This document shows positions 9,941-23,389 of a stretch of 64,000 nucleotides of DNA, one piece after another. The number at the start of each line of letters is the position of its first letter. The stretch's first letter is position 1. The translations under genes were made by a program, and so were the position numbers. Origin of the DNA: Balanoglossus misakiensis (Eukaryota > Hemichordata); assembly GCA_040954595.2 (NCBI GenBank), contig CM082579.2:14880001-14944000 (forward strand). The letters run 5' to 3'. The notes below the pieces were generated by a model that saw nothing but the letters and a program-made list of their open reading frames with translations, ran no database searches and was not told the origin of the DNA.

Positions 9941-10451
9941 GTAAGTATCATGTTAAACTATAGAGTTAAAGGTATATGATCACCCATGGAAAATTAGCTA
10001 TATATAGTTACCATGGAAAATTGAAATCTAGCCAATCACAGATTTTCATTTGGTGGCACACGTGGAAAACAGGCGCCACCATATGTTCTTTAGAATGCTC
10101 AAATACGCCATTCAGCCATATATGGGAATGTGTATTGAAGGTGACTGTATACTTTTAACCAAGATTTGTCATATTATTGACCTTTATACCGCAATGAATT
10201 TGCAGCAACAAAAAGTGGACAAAAAGCTGAATTTCATAATTGGATTTCATAATTTTGCCGTAATTCAATAATGAAATGTGGAGAAAGTAAGCAGACCAAC
10301 TTTGCACTGTTATTATTTATTTTGGATTTGTTTCCCTCCTGCTAACAAAAGTGTCCTCTCACCTCATGGCATGAAGATGCATTGAATTCTGAGAAAAAGG
10401 GGATTAATACTTGAGTGTATTTACAAAGACAAACAAGCTCACTGGTAGCAT

Positions 10452-10566
10452 TTAAAGGGGAAATCCGGTTCAGCTACATAATTGGGTAGCTTTGAGGTCA
10501 TTCTTTCAGAAAAAAACATTGTGTAGAAATTATGCATAAATCAGCTGGACAGGACTTCCCTTTTAA
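10452..10566. mobile_element. Short TTAA-bounded MITE
   Basis: ttaaaggggaaatccggttc and the inverse of ggacaggacttcccttttaa form inverted ends of about 115 bp total. Related to the repeat that interrupts CCP1. 9941-10451 and 10567-10770 show no recognisable exon. Confidence 0.7.
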
Positions 10567-10770
10567 TATTTCCAAGCAAGGCAATTGGTTTACTGCAACA
10601 ATTACTTTGAAAACACAGTGTAAAACAACAATCATGATATGAATGTTACTTTAATAGATAGTCATACTTATATAAGCATGACTGTCTATGTTGGTCTGTA
10701 AGTTGTATTTGAAAGAAAAGTTTCATGTACGAATAGTACAAAGATTGACATTTAGTCCACAAAACCTACC

Positions 10771-13700
10771 ATTAACATTAACCAGAGCACACAGTAACCA
10801 GGCCAGAGTGGCCAGTATCGTGCCCATTAATTTTGAGTGTTTGATGGGGGTCAACCTTTGCGTGAACATTAACCAGAGCACACAGTAACCAGGCCGTAGT
10901 GGACAGTGTTCTGCCCATTAATTTTGAGTGTTTGGTGGGGTCAACCTTTGCGTCAACATTAACCAGAGCACACAGTAACCAGGCCATAGTGGACAGTGTG
11001 CTGCCCATTAATTTTGAGTGTTTGGTGGGGTCAACCTTTGCATCAACATTAACCAGAGCACACAGTAACCAGGCCGTAGTGGACAGTGTTCTGCCCATTA
11101 ATTTTGAGTGTTTGGTGGGGTCAACCTTTGCGTCAACATTAACCAGAACACACAGTAACCAGGCCGTAGTGGACAGTGTTCTGCCCATTAATTTTGAGTG
11201 TTTGGTGGGGTCAACCTTTGCGTCAACATTAACCAGAGCACACAGTAACCAGGCCGTAGTGGACAGTGTTCTGCCCATTAATTTTGAGTGTTTGGTGGGG
11301 TCAACCTTTGCGTCAACATTAACTAGGCCAGAGTGGCCAGTATCGTGCCCATTAATTTTTAGTGTTTGGTGGGGTCAACCTTTGCGTCAACATTAACTAG
11401 GCCAGAGTGGCCAGTATCGTGCCCATCAATTTTGAGTGTTTGGTGGGGTCAACCTTTGCGTCAACATTAACTAGGCCAGAGTGGCCAGTATCGTGCCCAT
11501 TAATTTTGAGTGTTTGGTGGGGTCAACCTTTGCGTCAACATTAACTAGGCCAGAGTGGCCAGTATCGTGCACATTAATTTTGAGTGTTTGGTGGGGGTCA
11601 ACCTTTGCCTCAACATTAACCAGAGCACACAGTAACCAGGCCGTAGTGGACAGTGTTCTGCCCATTAATTTTGAGTGTTTGGTGGGGTCAACCTTTGCGT
11701 CAACATTAACCAGAGCACACAGTAACCAGGCCATAGTGGACAGTGTGCTGCCCATTAATTTTGAGTGTTTGGTGGGGTCAACCTTTGCGTCAACATTAAC
11801 CAGAGCACACAGTAACAAGGCCATAGTGGACAGTGTTCTGCCCATTAATTTTGAGTGTTTGGTGGGGTCAACCTTTGCGTCAACATTAACCAGAGCACAC
11901 AGTAACCAGGCCGTAGTGGACAGTGTTCAGCCCATTAATTTTGAGTGTTTGGTGGGGTCAACCTTTGCGTCAACATTAACCAGAGCACACAGTAACCAGG
12001 CCGTAGTGGACAGTGTTCTGCCCATTAATTTTGAGTGTTTGGTGGGGTCAACCTTTGCGTCAACATTAACCAGAGCACACAGTAACCAGGCCATAGTGGA
12101 CAGTGTTCTGCCCATTAATTTTGAGTGTTTGGTGGGGTCAACCTTTGCGTCAACATTAACCAGAGCACACAGTAACCAGGCCGTAGTGGACAGTGTTCTG
12201 CCCATTAATTTTGAGTGTTTGGTGGGGTCAACCTTTGCGTCAACATTAACCAGAGCACACAGTAACCAGGCCATAGTGGACAGTGTGCTGCCCATTAATT
12301 TTGAGTGTTTGGTGGGGTCAACCTTTGCGTCAACATTAACCAGAGCACACAGTAACCAGGCCGTAGTGGACAGTGTTCTGCCCATTAATTTTGAGTGTTT
12401 GGTGGGGTCAACCTTTGCGTCAACATTAACCAGAGCACACAGTAACCAGGCCATAGTGGACAGTGTTCTACCCATTTATTTTGAGTGTTTGGTGGGGTCA
12501 ACCTTTGCGTCAACATTAACCAGAGCACACAGTAACCAGGCCGTAGTGGAAAGTGTTCTGCCCATTAATTTTGAGTGTTTGGCGGGGTCAACCTTTGCGT
12601 CAACATTAACCAGAGCACACAGTAACCAGGCCGTAGTGGACAGTGTTCTGCCCATTAATTTTGAGTGTTTGGTGGGGTCAACCTTTGCGTCAACATTAAC
12701 CAGAGCACACAGTAACCAGGCCAGAGTGGCCAGTATCGTGCCCATTAATTTTGAGTGTTTGATGGGGGTCAACCTTTGCGTCAACATTAACCAGAGCACA
12801 CAGTAACCAGGCCGTAGTGGACAGTGTTCTGCCCATTAATTTTGAGTGTTTGGTGGGGTCAACCTTTGCGTCAACATTAACCAGAGCACACAGTAACCAG
12901 GCCGTAGTGGACAGTGTTCTGCCCATTAATTTTGAGTGTTTGGTGGGGTCAACCTTTGCGTCAACATTAACCAGAGCACACAGTAACCAGGCCAGAGTGG
13001 CCAGTATCGTGCCCATTAATTTTGAGTGTTTGATGGGGGTCAACCTTTGCGTCAACATTAACCAGAGCACACAGTAACCAGGCCGTAGTGGACAGTGTTC
13101 TGCCCATTAATTTTGAGTGTTTGGTGGGGTCAACCTTTGCGTCAACATTAACCAGAGCACACAGTAACCAGGCCATAGTGGACAGTGTGCTGCCCATTAA
13201 TTTTGAGTGTTTGGTGGGGTCAACCTTTGCGTCAACATTAACCAGAGCACACAGTAACCAGGCCGTAGTGGACAGTGTTCTTCCCATTAATTTTGAGTGT
13301 TTGGTGGGGTCAACCTTTGCGTCAACATTAACCAGAGCACACAGTAACCAGGCCGTAGTGGACAGTATTCTGCCCATTAATTTTGAGTGTTTGGTGGGGT
13401 CAACCTTTGCGTCAACATTAACCAGAGCATACAGTAACCAGGCCGTAGTGGACAGTGTTCTGCCCATTAATTTTGAGGGTTTGGTGGGGTCAACCTTTGC
13501 GTCAACATTAACTAGGCCAGAGTGGCCAGTATCGTGCCCATTAATTTTGAGTGTTTGGTGGGGTCAACCTTTGCGTCAACATTAACTAGGCCAGAGTGGC
13601 CAGTATCGTGCCCATTAATTTTGAGTGTTTGGTGGGGTCAACCTTTGCGTCAACATTAACTAGGCCAGAGTGGCCAGTATCGTGCCCATTAATTTTGAGT

Positions 13701-16700
13701 GTTTGGTGGGGTCAACCTTTGCGTCAACATTAACTAGGCCAGAGTGGCCAGTATCGTGCCCATTAATTTTGAGTGTTTGGTGGGGTCAACCTTTGCGTCA
13801 ACATTAACTAGGCCAGAGTGGCCAGTATCGTGCCCATTAATTTTGAGTGTTTGGTGGGGTCAACCTTTGCGTCAACATTAACCAGAGCACACAGTAACCA
13901 GGCCGTAGTGGACAGTGTTCTGCCCATTAATTTTGAGTGTTTGGTGGGGTCAACCTTTGCGTCAACATTAACCAGAGCACACAGTAACCAGGCCATAGTG
14001 GACAGTGTGCTGCCCATTAATTTTGAGTGTTTGGTGGGGTCAACCTTTGAGTCAACATTAACCAGAGCACACAGTAACCAGGCCATAGTGGACAGTGTTC
14101 TGCCCATTAATTTTGAGTGTTTGGTGGGGTCAACCTTTGCGTCAACATTAACCAGAGCACACAGTAACCAGGCCGTAGTGGACAGTGTTCTGCCCATTAA
14201 TTTTGAGTGTTTGGTGGGGTCAACCTTTGCGTCAACATTAACCAGAGCACACAGTAACCAGGCCGTAGTGGACAGTGTTCTGCCCATTAATTTTGAGTGT
14301 TTGGTGGGGTCAACCTTTGCGTCAACATTAACCAGAGCACACAGTAACCAGGCCATAGTGGACAGTGTTCTGCCCATTAATTTTGAGTGTTTGGTGGGGT
14401 CAACCTTTGCGTCAACATTAACCAGAGCACACAGTAACCAGGCCGTAGTGGACAGTGTTCTGCCCATTAATTTTGAGTGTTTGGTGGGGTCAACCTTTGC
14501 GTCAACATTAACCAGAGCACACAGTAACCAGGCCATAGTGGACAGTGTGCTGCCCATTAATTTTGAGTGTTTGGTGGGGTCAACCTTTGCGTCAACATTA
14601 ACCAGAGCACACAGTAACCAGGCCGTAGTGGACAGTGTTCTGGCCATTAATTTTGAGTGTTTGGTGGGGTCAACCTTTGCGTCAACATTAACCAGAGCAC
14701 ACAGTAACCAGGGCGTAGTGGACAGTGTTCTGGCCATTAATTTTGAGTGTTTGGTGGGGTCAACCTTTGCGTCAACATTAACCAGAGCACACAGTAACCA
14801 GGGCGTAGTGGACAGTGTTCTGGCCATTAATTTTGAGTGTTTGGTGGGGTCAACCTTTGCGTCAACATTAACCAGAGCACACAGTAACCAGGCCGTAGTG
14901 GACAGTGTTCTGGCCATTAATTTTGAGTGTTTGGTGGGGTCAACCTTTGCGTCAACATTAACCAGAGCACACAGTAACCAGGCCGTAGTGGACAGTGTTC
15001 TGGCCATTAATTTTGAGTGTTTGGTGGGGTCAACCTTTGCGTCAACATTAACCAGAGCACACAGTAACCAGGCCGTAGTGGACAGTGTTCTGGCCATTAA
15101 TTTTGAGTGTTTGGTGGGGTCAACCTTTGCGTCAACATTAACCAGAGCACACAGTAACCAGGCCGTAGTGGACAGTGTTCTGCCCATTAATTTTGAGTGT
15201 TTGGTGGGGTCAACCTTTGCGTCAACATTAACCAGAGCACACAGTAACCAGGCCGTAGTGGACAGTGTTCTGCCCATTAATTTTGAGTGTTTGGTGGGGT
15301 CAACCTTTGCGTCAACATTAACCAGAGCACACAGTAACCAGGCCATAGTGGACAGTGTGCTGCCCATTAATTTTGAGTGTTTGGTTGGGTCAACCTTTGC
15401 GTCAACATTAACCAGAGCACACAGTAACCAGGCCGTAGTGGACAGTGTTCTGCCCATTAATTTTGAGTGTTTGGTGGGGTCAACCTTTGCGTCAACATTA
15501 ACCAGAGCACACAGTAACCAGGCCGTAGTGGACAGTGTTCTGCCCATTAATTTTGAGTGTTTGGTGGGGTCAACCTTTGCGTCAACATTAACCAGAGCAC
15601 ACAGTAACCAGGCCGTAGTGGACAGTGTTCTGCCCATTAATTTTGAGTGTTTGGTGGGGTCAACCTTTGCGTCAACATTAACCAGAGCACACAGTAACCA
15701 GGCCGTAGTGGACAGTGTTCTGCCCATTAATTTTGAGTGTTTGGTGGGGTCAACCTTTGCGTCAACATTAACCAGAGCACACAGTAACCAGGCCGTAGTG
15801 GACAGTGTTCTGCCCATTAATTTTGAGTGTTTGGTGGGGTCAACCTTTGCGTCAACATTAACCAGAGCACACAGTAACCAGGCCATAGTGGACAGTGTTC
15901 TGCCCATTAATTTTGAGTGTTTGGTGGGGTCAACCTTTGCGTCAACATTAACCAGAGCACACAGTAACCAGGCCGTAGTGGACAGTGTTCTGCCCATTAA
16001 TTTTGAGTGTTTGGTGGGGTCAACCTTTGCGTCAACATTAACCAGAGCACACAGTAACCAGGCCATAGTGGACAGTGTGCTGCCCATTAATTTTGAGTGT
16101 TTGGTGGGGTCAACCTTTGCGTCAACATTAACCAGAGCACAGAGTAACCAGGCCATAGTGGACAGTGTTCTGCCCATTAATTTTGAGTGTTTGGTGGGGT
16201 CAACCTTTGCGTCAACATTAATCAGAGCACACAGTAACCAGGCCGTAGTGGACAGTGTTCTGCCCATTAATTTTGAGTGTTTGGTGGGGTCAACCTTTGC
16301 GTCAACATTAACCAGAGCACACAGTAACCAGGCCATAGTGGACAGTGTTCTGCCCATTAATTTTGAGTGTTTGGTGGGGTCAACCTTTGCGTCAACATTA
16401 ACCAGAGCACACAGTAACCAGGCCGTAGTGGACAGTGTTCTTCCCATTAATTTTGAGTGTTTGGTGGGGTCAACCTTGGCGTCAACATTAACTAGGCCAG
16501 AGTGGCCAGTATCGTGCCCATTAATTTTGAGTGTTTGGTGGGGTCAACCTTTGCGTCAACATTAACTAGGCCAGAGTGGCCAGTATCGTGCCCATTATTT
16601 TTGAGTGTTTGGTGGGGTCAACCTTTGCGTCAACATTAACTAGGCCAGAGTGGCCAGTATCGTGCCCATTAATTTTGAGTGTTTGGTGGGGTCAACCTTT

Positions 16701-19700
16701 GCATCAACATTAACTAGGCCAGAGTGGCCAGTATCGTGCCCATTAATTTTGAGTGTTTGGTGGGGGTCAACCTTTGCGTCAACATTAACCAGAGCACACA
16801 GTAACCAGGCCGTAGTGGACAGTGTTCTGCCCATTAATTTTGAGTGTTTGGTGGGGTCAACCTTTGCGTCAACATTAACCAGAGCACACAGTAACCAGGC
16901 CATAGTGGACAGTGTGCTGCCCATTAATTTTGAGTGTTTGGTGGGGTCAACCTTTGCGTCAACATTAACCAGAGCACACAGTAACCAGGCCATAGTGGAC
17001 AGTGTTCTGCCCATTAATTTTGAGTGTTTGGTGGGGTCAACCTTTGCGTCAACATTAACCAGAGCACACAGTAACCAGGCCGTAGTGGACAGTGTTCTGC
17101 CCATTAATTTTGAGTGTTTGGTGGGGTCAACCTTTGCGTCAACATTAACCAGAGCACACAGTAACCAGGCCGTAGTGGACAGTGTTCTGCCCATTAATTT
17201 TGAGTGTTTGGTGGGGTCAACCTTTGCGTCAACATTAACCAGAGCACACAGTAACCAGGCCATAGTGGACAGTGTTCTGCCCATTTATTTTGAGTGTTTG
17301 GTGGGGTCAACCTTTGCGTCAACATTAACCAGAGCACACAGTAACCAGGCCGTAGTGGACAGTGTTCTGCCCATTAATTTTGAGTGTTTGGTGGGGTCAA
17401 CCTTTGCGTCAACATTAACCAGAGCACAGAGTAACCAGGCCATAGTGGACAGTGTTCTGCCCATTAATTTTGAGTGTTTGGTGGGGTCAACCTTTGCATC
17501 AACATTAATCAGAGCACACAGTAACCAGGCCGTAGTGGACAGTGTTCTGCCCATTAATTTTGAGTGTTTGGTGGGGTCAACCTTTGCATCAACATTAACC
17601 AGAGCACACAGTAACCAGGCCATAGTGGACAGTGTTCTGCCCATTAATTTTGAGTGTTTGGTGGGGTCAACCTTTGCGTCAACATTAACCAGAGCACACA
17701 GTAACCAGGCCGTAGTGGACAGTGTTCTGCCCATTAATTTTGAGTGTTTGGTGGGGTCAACCTTTGCGTCAACATTAACTAGGCCAGAGTGGCCAGTATC
17801 GTGCCCATTAATTTTGAGTGTTTGGTGGGGTCAACCTTTGCGTCAACATTAACTAGGCCAGAGTGGCCAGTATCGTGCCCATTAATTTTGAGTGTTTGGT
17901 GGGGTCAACCTTTGCGTCAACATTAACTAGGCCAGAGTGGCCAGTATCGTGCCCATTAATTTTGAGTGTTTGGTGGGGTCAACCTTTGCGTCAACATTAA
18001 CTAGGCCAGAGTGGCCAGTATCGTGCCCATTAATTTTGAGTGTTTGGTGGGGGTCAACCTTTGCGTCAACATTAACCAGAGCACACAGTAACCAGGCCGT
18101 AGTGGACAGTGTTCTGCCCATTAATTTTGAGTGTTTGGTGGGGTCAACCTTTGCGTCAACATTAACCAGAGCACACAGTAACCAGGCCATAGTGGACAGT
18201 GTGCTGCCCATTAATTTTGAGTGTTTGGTGGGGTCAACCTTTGCGTCAACATTAACCAGAGCACACAGTAACCAGGCCATAGTGGACAGTGTTCTGCCCA
18301 TTAATTTTGAGTGTTTGGTGGGGTCAACCTTTGCGTCAACATTAACCAGAGCACACAGTAACCAGGCCGTAGTGGACAGTGTTCTGCCCATTAATTTTGA
18401 GTGTTTGGTGGGGTCAACCTTTGCGTCAACATTAACCAGAGCACACAGTAACCAGGCCGTAGTGGACAGTGTTCTGCCCATTAATTTTGAGTGTTTGGTG
18501 GGGTCAACCTTTGCGTCAACATTAACCAGAGCACACAGTAACCAGGCCGTAGTGGACAGTGTTCTGCCCATTAATTTTGAGTGTTTGGTGGGGTCAACCT
18601 TTGCGTCAACATAGACCAGAGCACACAGTAACCAGGCCGTAGTGGACAGTGTTCTGCCCATTAATTTTGAGTGTTTGGTGGGGTCAACCTTTGCGTCAAC
18701 ATTAACCAGAGCACACAGTAACCAGGCCATAGTGGACAGTGTGCTGCCCATTAATTTTGAGTGTTTGGTGGGGTCAACCTTTGCGTCAACATTAACCAGA
18801 GCACACAGTAACCAGGCCATAGTGGACAGTGTTCTGCCCATTAATTTTGAGTGTTTGGTGGGGTCAACCTTTGCGTCAACATTAACCAGAGCACACAGTA
18901 ACCAGGCCATAGTGGACAGTATGCTGCCCATTGATTTTGAGTGTTTGGTGGCGTCAACCTTTGCGTCAACATTAACCAGAGCACACAATAACCAGGCCGT
19001 AGTGGACAGTGTTCTGCCCATTAATTTTGAGTGTTTGGTGGTGTCAACCTTTGCGTCAACATTAACCAGAGCACACAGTAACCAGGCCATAGTGGACAGT
19101 GTGCTGCCCATTAATTTTGAGTGTTTGGTGGGGTCAACCTTTGCGTCAACATTAACCAGAGCACACAGTAACCAGGCCATAGTGGACAGTGTTCTGCCCA
19201 TTAATTTTGAGTGTTTGGTGGGGTCAACCTTTGCGTCAACATTAACCAGAGCACACAGTAACCAGTCCGTAGTGGACAGTGTGCTGCCCATTAATTTTGA
19301 GTGTTTGGTGGGGTCAACCTTTGCGTCAACATTAACTAGGCCAGAGTGGCCAGTATCGTGCCCATTAATTTTGAGTGTTTGGTGGGGGTCAACCTTTGCG
19401 TCAACATTAACTAGGCCAGAGTGGCCAGTATCGTGCCCATTAATTTTGAGTGTTTGGTGGGGGTCAACCTTTGCGTCAACATTAACTAGGCCAGAGTGTC
19501 CAGTATCCTGCCCATTAATTTTGAGTGTTTGGTGGGGTCAACCTTTGCATCAACATTAACCAGAGCACACAGTAACCAGGCCATAGTGGACAGTGTTCTG
19601 CCCATTAATTTTGAGTGTTTGGTGGGGTCAACCTTTGCGTCAACATTAACCAGAGCACACAGTAACCAGGCCATAGTGGACAGTGTGCTGCCCATTAATT

Positions 19701-21500
19701 TTGAGTGTTTGGTGGGGTCAACCTTTGCGTCAACATAGACCAGAGCACACAGTAACCAGGCCGTAGTGGACAGTGTTCTGCCCATTAATTTTAAGTGTTT
19801 GGTGGGGTCAACCTTTGCGTCAACATTAACCAGAGCACACAGTAACCAGGCCATAGTGGACAGTGTGCTGCCCATTAATTTTGAGTGTTTGGTGGGGTCA
19901 ACCTTTGCGTCAACATTAACCAGAGCACACAGTAACCAGGCCATAGTGGACAGTGTTCTGCCCATTAATTTTGAGTGTTTGGTGGGGTCAACCTTTGCGT
20001 CAACATTAACCAGAGCACACAGTAACCAGGCCATATAGGACAGTATGCTGCCCATTAATTTTGAGTGTATGGTGGGGTCAACCTTTGCGTCAACATTAAC
20101 CAGAGCACACAGTAACCAGGCCGTAGTGGACAGTGTTCTGCCCATTAATTTTGAGTGTTTGGTGGGGTCAACCTTTGCGTCAACATTAACCAGAGCACAC
20201 AGTAACCAGGCCATAGTGGACAGTGTTCTGCCCATTAATTTTGAGTGTTTGGTGGGGTCAACCTTTGCGTCAACATTAACTAGGCCAGAGTGGCCAGTAT
20301 CGTGCCCATTAATTTTGAGTGTTTGGTGGGGGTCAACCTTTGCGTCAACATTAACTAGGCCAGAGTGGCCAGTATCCTGCCCATTAATTTTGAGTGTTTG
20401 GTGGGGGTTAACCTTTGCGTCAACATTAACTAGGCCAGAGTGGCCAGTATCCTGCCCATTAATTTTGAGTGTTTGGTGGGGTCAACCTTTGCATCAACAT
20501 TAACCAGAGCACACAGTAACCAGGCCATAGTGGACAGTGTTCTGCCCATTAATTTTGAGTGTTTGGTGGGGTCAACCTTTGCATCAACATTAACCAGAGC
20601 ACACAGTAACCAGGCCGTAGTGGACAGTGTGCTGCCCATTAATTTTGAGTGTTTGGTGGGGTCAACCTTTGCGTCAACATTAACTAGGCCAGAGTGGCCA
20701 GTATCGTGCCCATTAATTTTGAGTGTTTGGTGGGGGTCAACCTTTGCGTCAACATTAACTAGGCCAGAGTGGCCAGTATCCTGCCCATTAATTTTGAGTG
20801 TTTGGTGGAGTCAACCTTTGCATCAACATTAACCAGAGCACACAGTAACCAGGCCATAGTGGACAGTGTTCTGCCCATTAATTTTGAGTGTTTGGTGGGG
20901 TCAACCTTTGCATCAACATTAACCAGAGCACACAGTAACCAGGCCGTAGTGGACAGTGTGCTGCCCATTAATTTTGAGTGTTTGGTGGGGTCAACCTTTG
21001 CGTCAACATTAACCAGAGCACACAGTAACCAGGCCATAGTGGACAGTGTTCTGCCCATTAATTTTGAGTGTTTGGTGGGGTCAACCTTTTCATCAACATT
21101 AACCAGAGCACACAGTAACCAGGCCGTAGTGGACAGTGTACTGCCCATTAATTTTGAGTGTTTGGTGGGGTCAACCTTTGCGTCAACATTAACCAGAGCA
21201 CACAGTAACCAGGCCATAGTGGACAGTATGCTGCCCATTGATTTTGAGTGTTTGGTGGGGTCAACCTTTGCGTCAACATTAACTAGGCCAGAGTGGCCAG
21301 TATCGTGCCCATTAATTTTGAGTGTTTGGTGGGGTCAACCTTTGCGTCTACATTAACTAGGCCAGAGTGGCCAGTATGCTGCCTATTAATTTTGAGTGTT
21401 TGGTGGGGTCAACCTTTGCGTCAACATTAAGCAGGCCAGACAGTAACCAGGCCAGAGTGGACAGTATCCTGCCTATTAATTTTGAGTGATTTGTGGGTCA
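10771..21500. repeat. Satellite array, 90-bp and 74/75-bp monomers with higher-order structure
   Basis: The main monomer is 90 bp and contains cccattaattttgagtgttt, ggtcaacctttgcgtcaac and cagagcacacagtaaccagg. A shorter monomer (74 bp, or 75 with an extra G) lacks 16 bases (gagcacacagtaacca) and reads ctaggccagagtggccagta. I estimate about 96 long and 27 short monomers. Runs of long monomers (2 to 29) each end in a run of 2 to 5 short ones; short runs start near 11320, 13510, 16490, 17780, 19335, 20275, 20685 and 21285. Because 90 is a multiple of three and one frame per strand lacks stops, long open frames run on both strands; these are not evidence of genes. The last monomers near 21.43-21.5 kb are diverged, as at the edge of a natural array. 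Confidence 0.97.
11320..11606. repeat. Run of 74/75-bp short monomers within the satellite
   Basis: About four short monomers in a row, each ctaggccagagtggccagta followed by the shared core. The last has ggggg before tcaacc (75 bp). The same pattern closes later long-monomer runs. Confidence 0.85.
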
Positions 21501-21652
21501 ATTTGATCAAATACTGCCTACCGCTGGCGCTGCATATTTGAAGAAATGTGAAAAGATGGCAAGACAGGTTTGGTAAATGTGGGCCCCCTAACTGAAGCAA
21601 AAGCACAAACTTAAAACAAAGATATGAATTTGGAAGAGTTTTATTTAATACA

Positions 21653-21778
21653 TATGAAAAATAATGAAGACTTATGCTTCAAAGTAAGTATCGACGGAGT
21701 CGAACCGCCAATGCTGCAATGGCATTATACCCATAATACTTTTTTGCTTTTTGCATGAATTTCATTATTTTTCATATG
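21653..21778. repeat. Short inverted repeat with 18-bp stem
   Basis: catatgaaaaataatgaa and ttcattatttttcatatg are perfectly inverted around about 90 bases. The rest of 21501-22440 shows no gene. Confidence 0.6.
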
Positions 21779-21911
21779 CTGTGCAGCTAAAGTGTGGCTA
21801 GATGACTAACTGCTGATGTAAAATATCTTGCATACCAATTTGGAACAATTACCCCAAGTAGTGGTCAAACAGAAACAATGCTTGCATTCAATTTAAAACA
21901 AGGTGACAAAA

Positions 21912-22016
21912 GTGGTTGAAATGAAACAATAAGCAAAAACAGTGTTTATCAAACTGAAATAATGTGGTCGAAATGAAACAATGAGCAAAAACAGTGTTTA
22001 TCAAACTGAAATAATG
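21912..22016 (+). repeat. Two-copy tandem repeat, 52-bp unit
   Basis: Two nearly identical units share caaaaacagtgtttatcaaa and ctgaaataatgtg; they begin at about 21912 and 21964. Confidence 0.75.
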
Positions 22017-22444
22017 TGCCAAAATAGCTCCTGTTGATATTGCACAAAATTAACTGTTGCATTCTACCCTTGAGTTAATTTTTATTTCCAGGCAATTATG
22101 TGCTTAATACTAAATATTATCTATGGGTACAAACCATCAGTTTCTTAAGTGCAAATCGCAAGAAGCTCCCCCATACAATTTTAGTGTTTTTTTAAATCAA
22201 GCAAGATAATTACATACTGTGTGATAAACTAACTAACTTTACGCGCCTGGGGACAGTTAAAAACCTCGAGCCAAATATAAAATGAGGAAAAACTGCCCCC
22301 TCCCCCGTTGTGAATTTTAAAAGGTTGGGGCTCAAACTAACCAGAATTGTCTTGCCGACTCCTATTTTTCTGTGTACATTTTGATGTATTGTTGTTACGC
22401 GAGATTGAGGATTCGTGTTGATGCGGGAATTACGATGACGAAAG

Positions 22445-22640
22445 CAAAAAATCCATCGGCGAATCAAACGGGCACACGGCGAAATTCCATTACACGACGA
22501 TCCAACTGCGATGAAGAACGCGAACGCGGGTAACGTTGTAAAAAATCCATCGGCGAATCAAACGGGCACACGGCGAAATTCCATTACATGACGAGCGACC
22601 TGCAATGAAGAACGCGAACGCGGGTAACGCTGCAAAAAAT
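22445..22640 (+). repeat. Two-copy tandem repeat, 94-bp unit, GC-rich
   Basis: aatccatcggcgaatcaaac, acgggcacacggcgaaattc and gaagaacgcgaacgcgggta occur twice, 94 bases apart. Richer in CpG than its surroundings. Confidence 0.75.
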
Positions 22641-22689
22641 CCGCAGACAATTATTACACGAATGCATAGCAACAATTATTTTACCCAAC

Positions 22690-23243
22690 CTGACACTAAT
22701 AAATTACCCAATGATTTTAAATTTCTTATTATTACACCCCAACTAATCATTATACCTTTGTAATATTAACACCGTTTATACACATCCAATAATGTTTATA
22801 CCATCAAGTTAATACCATTTTATTATTATTATACCACCAAAACCATGTGTTACCCATTTTTTTTATTATTACACCATTGATGTTAACACCTTTATATATT
22901 ATACCGGTATTTACCCTCTGTACATGTACAGTTTTTATTTACCACGTGGCATTACTCATGTTTTTATAGTATTTTAATTACTTATCATACCCTTGAAACC
23001 ATAATATTATACCCTTGCAGACAGTTTTATTATAGTACCCTTGTGCACAATGTCTTATTAGTCATCATACACCAACCCTTCACCATTTCATTAGATTATA
23101 CCATTTTTATTAGCCTAACCTGTTTATACACCAACCCTTCACCATTCCGTTAGATTATACCATTTTTTATTACCCTAACATATTCATACACCAACCCTTT
23201 ACCATTCCCTCAGATTAAACCATTTTTATTAGCCTAACCTATT
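22690..23243 (+). repeat. AT-rich low-complexity tract ending in three ~60-bp tandem units
   Basis: The tract is full of attataccNNN motifs. From about 23067 three units (starts 23067, 23126, 23186) share atacaccaaccct and ttagattataccattttta. No coding signal. Confidence 0.7.
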
Positions 23244-23389
23244 GACAGCATCCCTCTGGTTTTGATATTGTTATATGGTGCGGCGTTGTTGTAGATATTG
23301 ATTAGACTCCCTCCGGCGATGATAATACCAATGAACCTATTGAAAAAAAAGAATGAATATTATTAATTAGATCAGATCAACAAATCATG

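Noticed and set aside
11481-20832. Long open frames in the satellite as real repeat-protein genes
   Set aside because: They exist on both strands at once, begin and end at monomer irregularities, and follow from a 90-bp unit with a stop-free frame. No splice, promoter or domain evidence.
21675-21755. tRNA-like segment on the - strand (ggttcgactcc T-arm)
   Set aside because: A T-arm and a weak acceptor pairing can be drawn, but there is no room for an anticodon arm and variable loop, so it is not a tRNA gene.
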